Shown: piece by piece, positions 5,557-5,609 of the stretch
Numbering within the stretch: the first letter of the stretch is position 1
Layout: every line of letters starts with the position of its first letter
NCBI GenBank assembly: GCA_964631255.1
Contig: CAZVWS010000083.1
Span: 1 to 5,609, forward strand
DNA: 5,609 nt
Source: JBGZFC01 sp964631255
Lineage (GTDB): Bacteria; Bacteroidota; Bacteroidia; Bacteroidales; Dysgonomonadaceae
Direction: 5' to 3'
Made by a program: the position numbers and the translations under genes
The notes under the pieces: generated by a model
The model's database searches: none
What the model was told of the DNA's origin: nothing
The model's input: only the letters and a program-made list of their open reading frames with translations

Positions 5557-5609
<53 letters not shown>

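Overview
The window looks like Bacteroidota chromosome, most likely Bacteroidales. It is AT-rich. Promoter-like sites match the Bacteroidota consensus (TTTG, then TAnnTTTG) rather than the E. coli -35/-10 pattern, and start codons lack Shine-Dalgarno sites but often follow A-rich stretches. One protein is a Bacteroidota-type Wzi capsule assembly protein, and the left edge holds a tmRNA whose tag ends in NYALAA, as in this phylum. All assignments come from reading motifs; no database search was run.

Layout from left to right. Positions 1-137 (minus strand) are the 5' part of tmRNA (ssrA), running off the left edge after the complete tag reading frame. Positions 138-445 hold no convincing gene, only a promoter candidate and a small hairpin. 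Two plus-strand genes follow, 34 bp apart: a six-kelch-repeat lipoprotein (446-1438) and a Wzi-family outer-membrane protein (1473-2894). Three minus-strand glycosyltransferase genes then run from 5314 down to 2897. They form a tight operon, with a 4-bp gap at the first junction and a 4-bp ATGA overlap at the second. The two operons converge with only 2 bp between their stop codons. Positions 5315-5556 carry a promoter-like site for the glycosyltransferase operon and a canonical promoter for tRNA-Phe(GAA), which starts at 5557 and is cut by the right edge.

The five proteins fit a small surface-glycan module. The three cytoplasmic glycosyltransferases (StrF-like, divergent GT-A, classical GT2) would add sugars to a lipid-linked or similar acceptor. 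The Wzi-type barrel would help a polysaccharide pass or attach at the outer membrane. The kelch lipoprotein may be its periplasmic or surface partner. No polymerase, flippase, Wza/Wzc or initiating transferase lies in the window, so the product cannot be named. I see no mobile element, CRISPR array or clearly novel system. The points most worth a second look are the kelch-Wzi pair, the divergent middle glycosyltransferase, the Asn-rich tmRNA tag, and the placement of the module between two outward-facing RNA genes.
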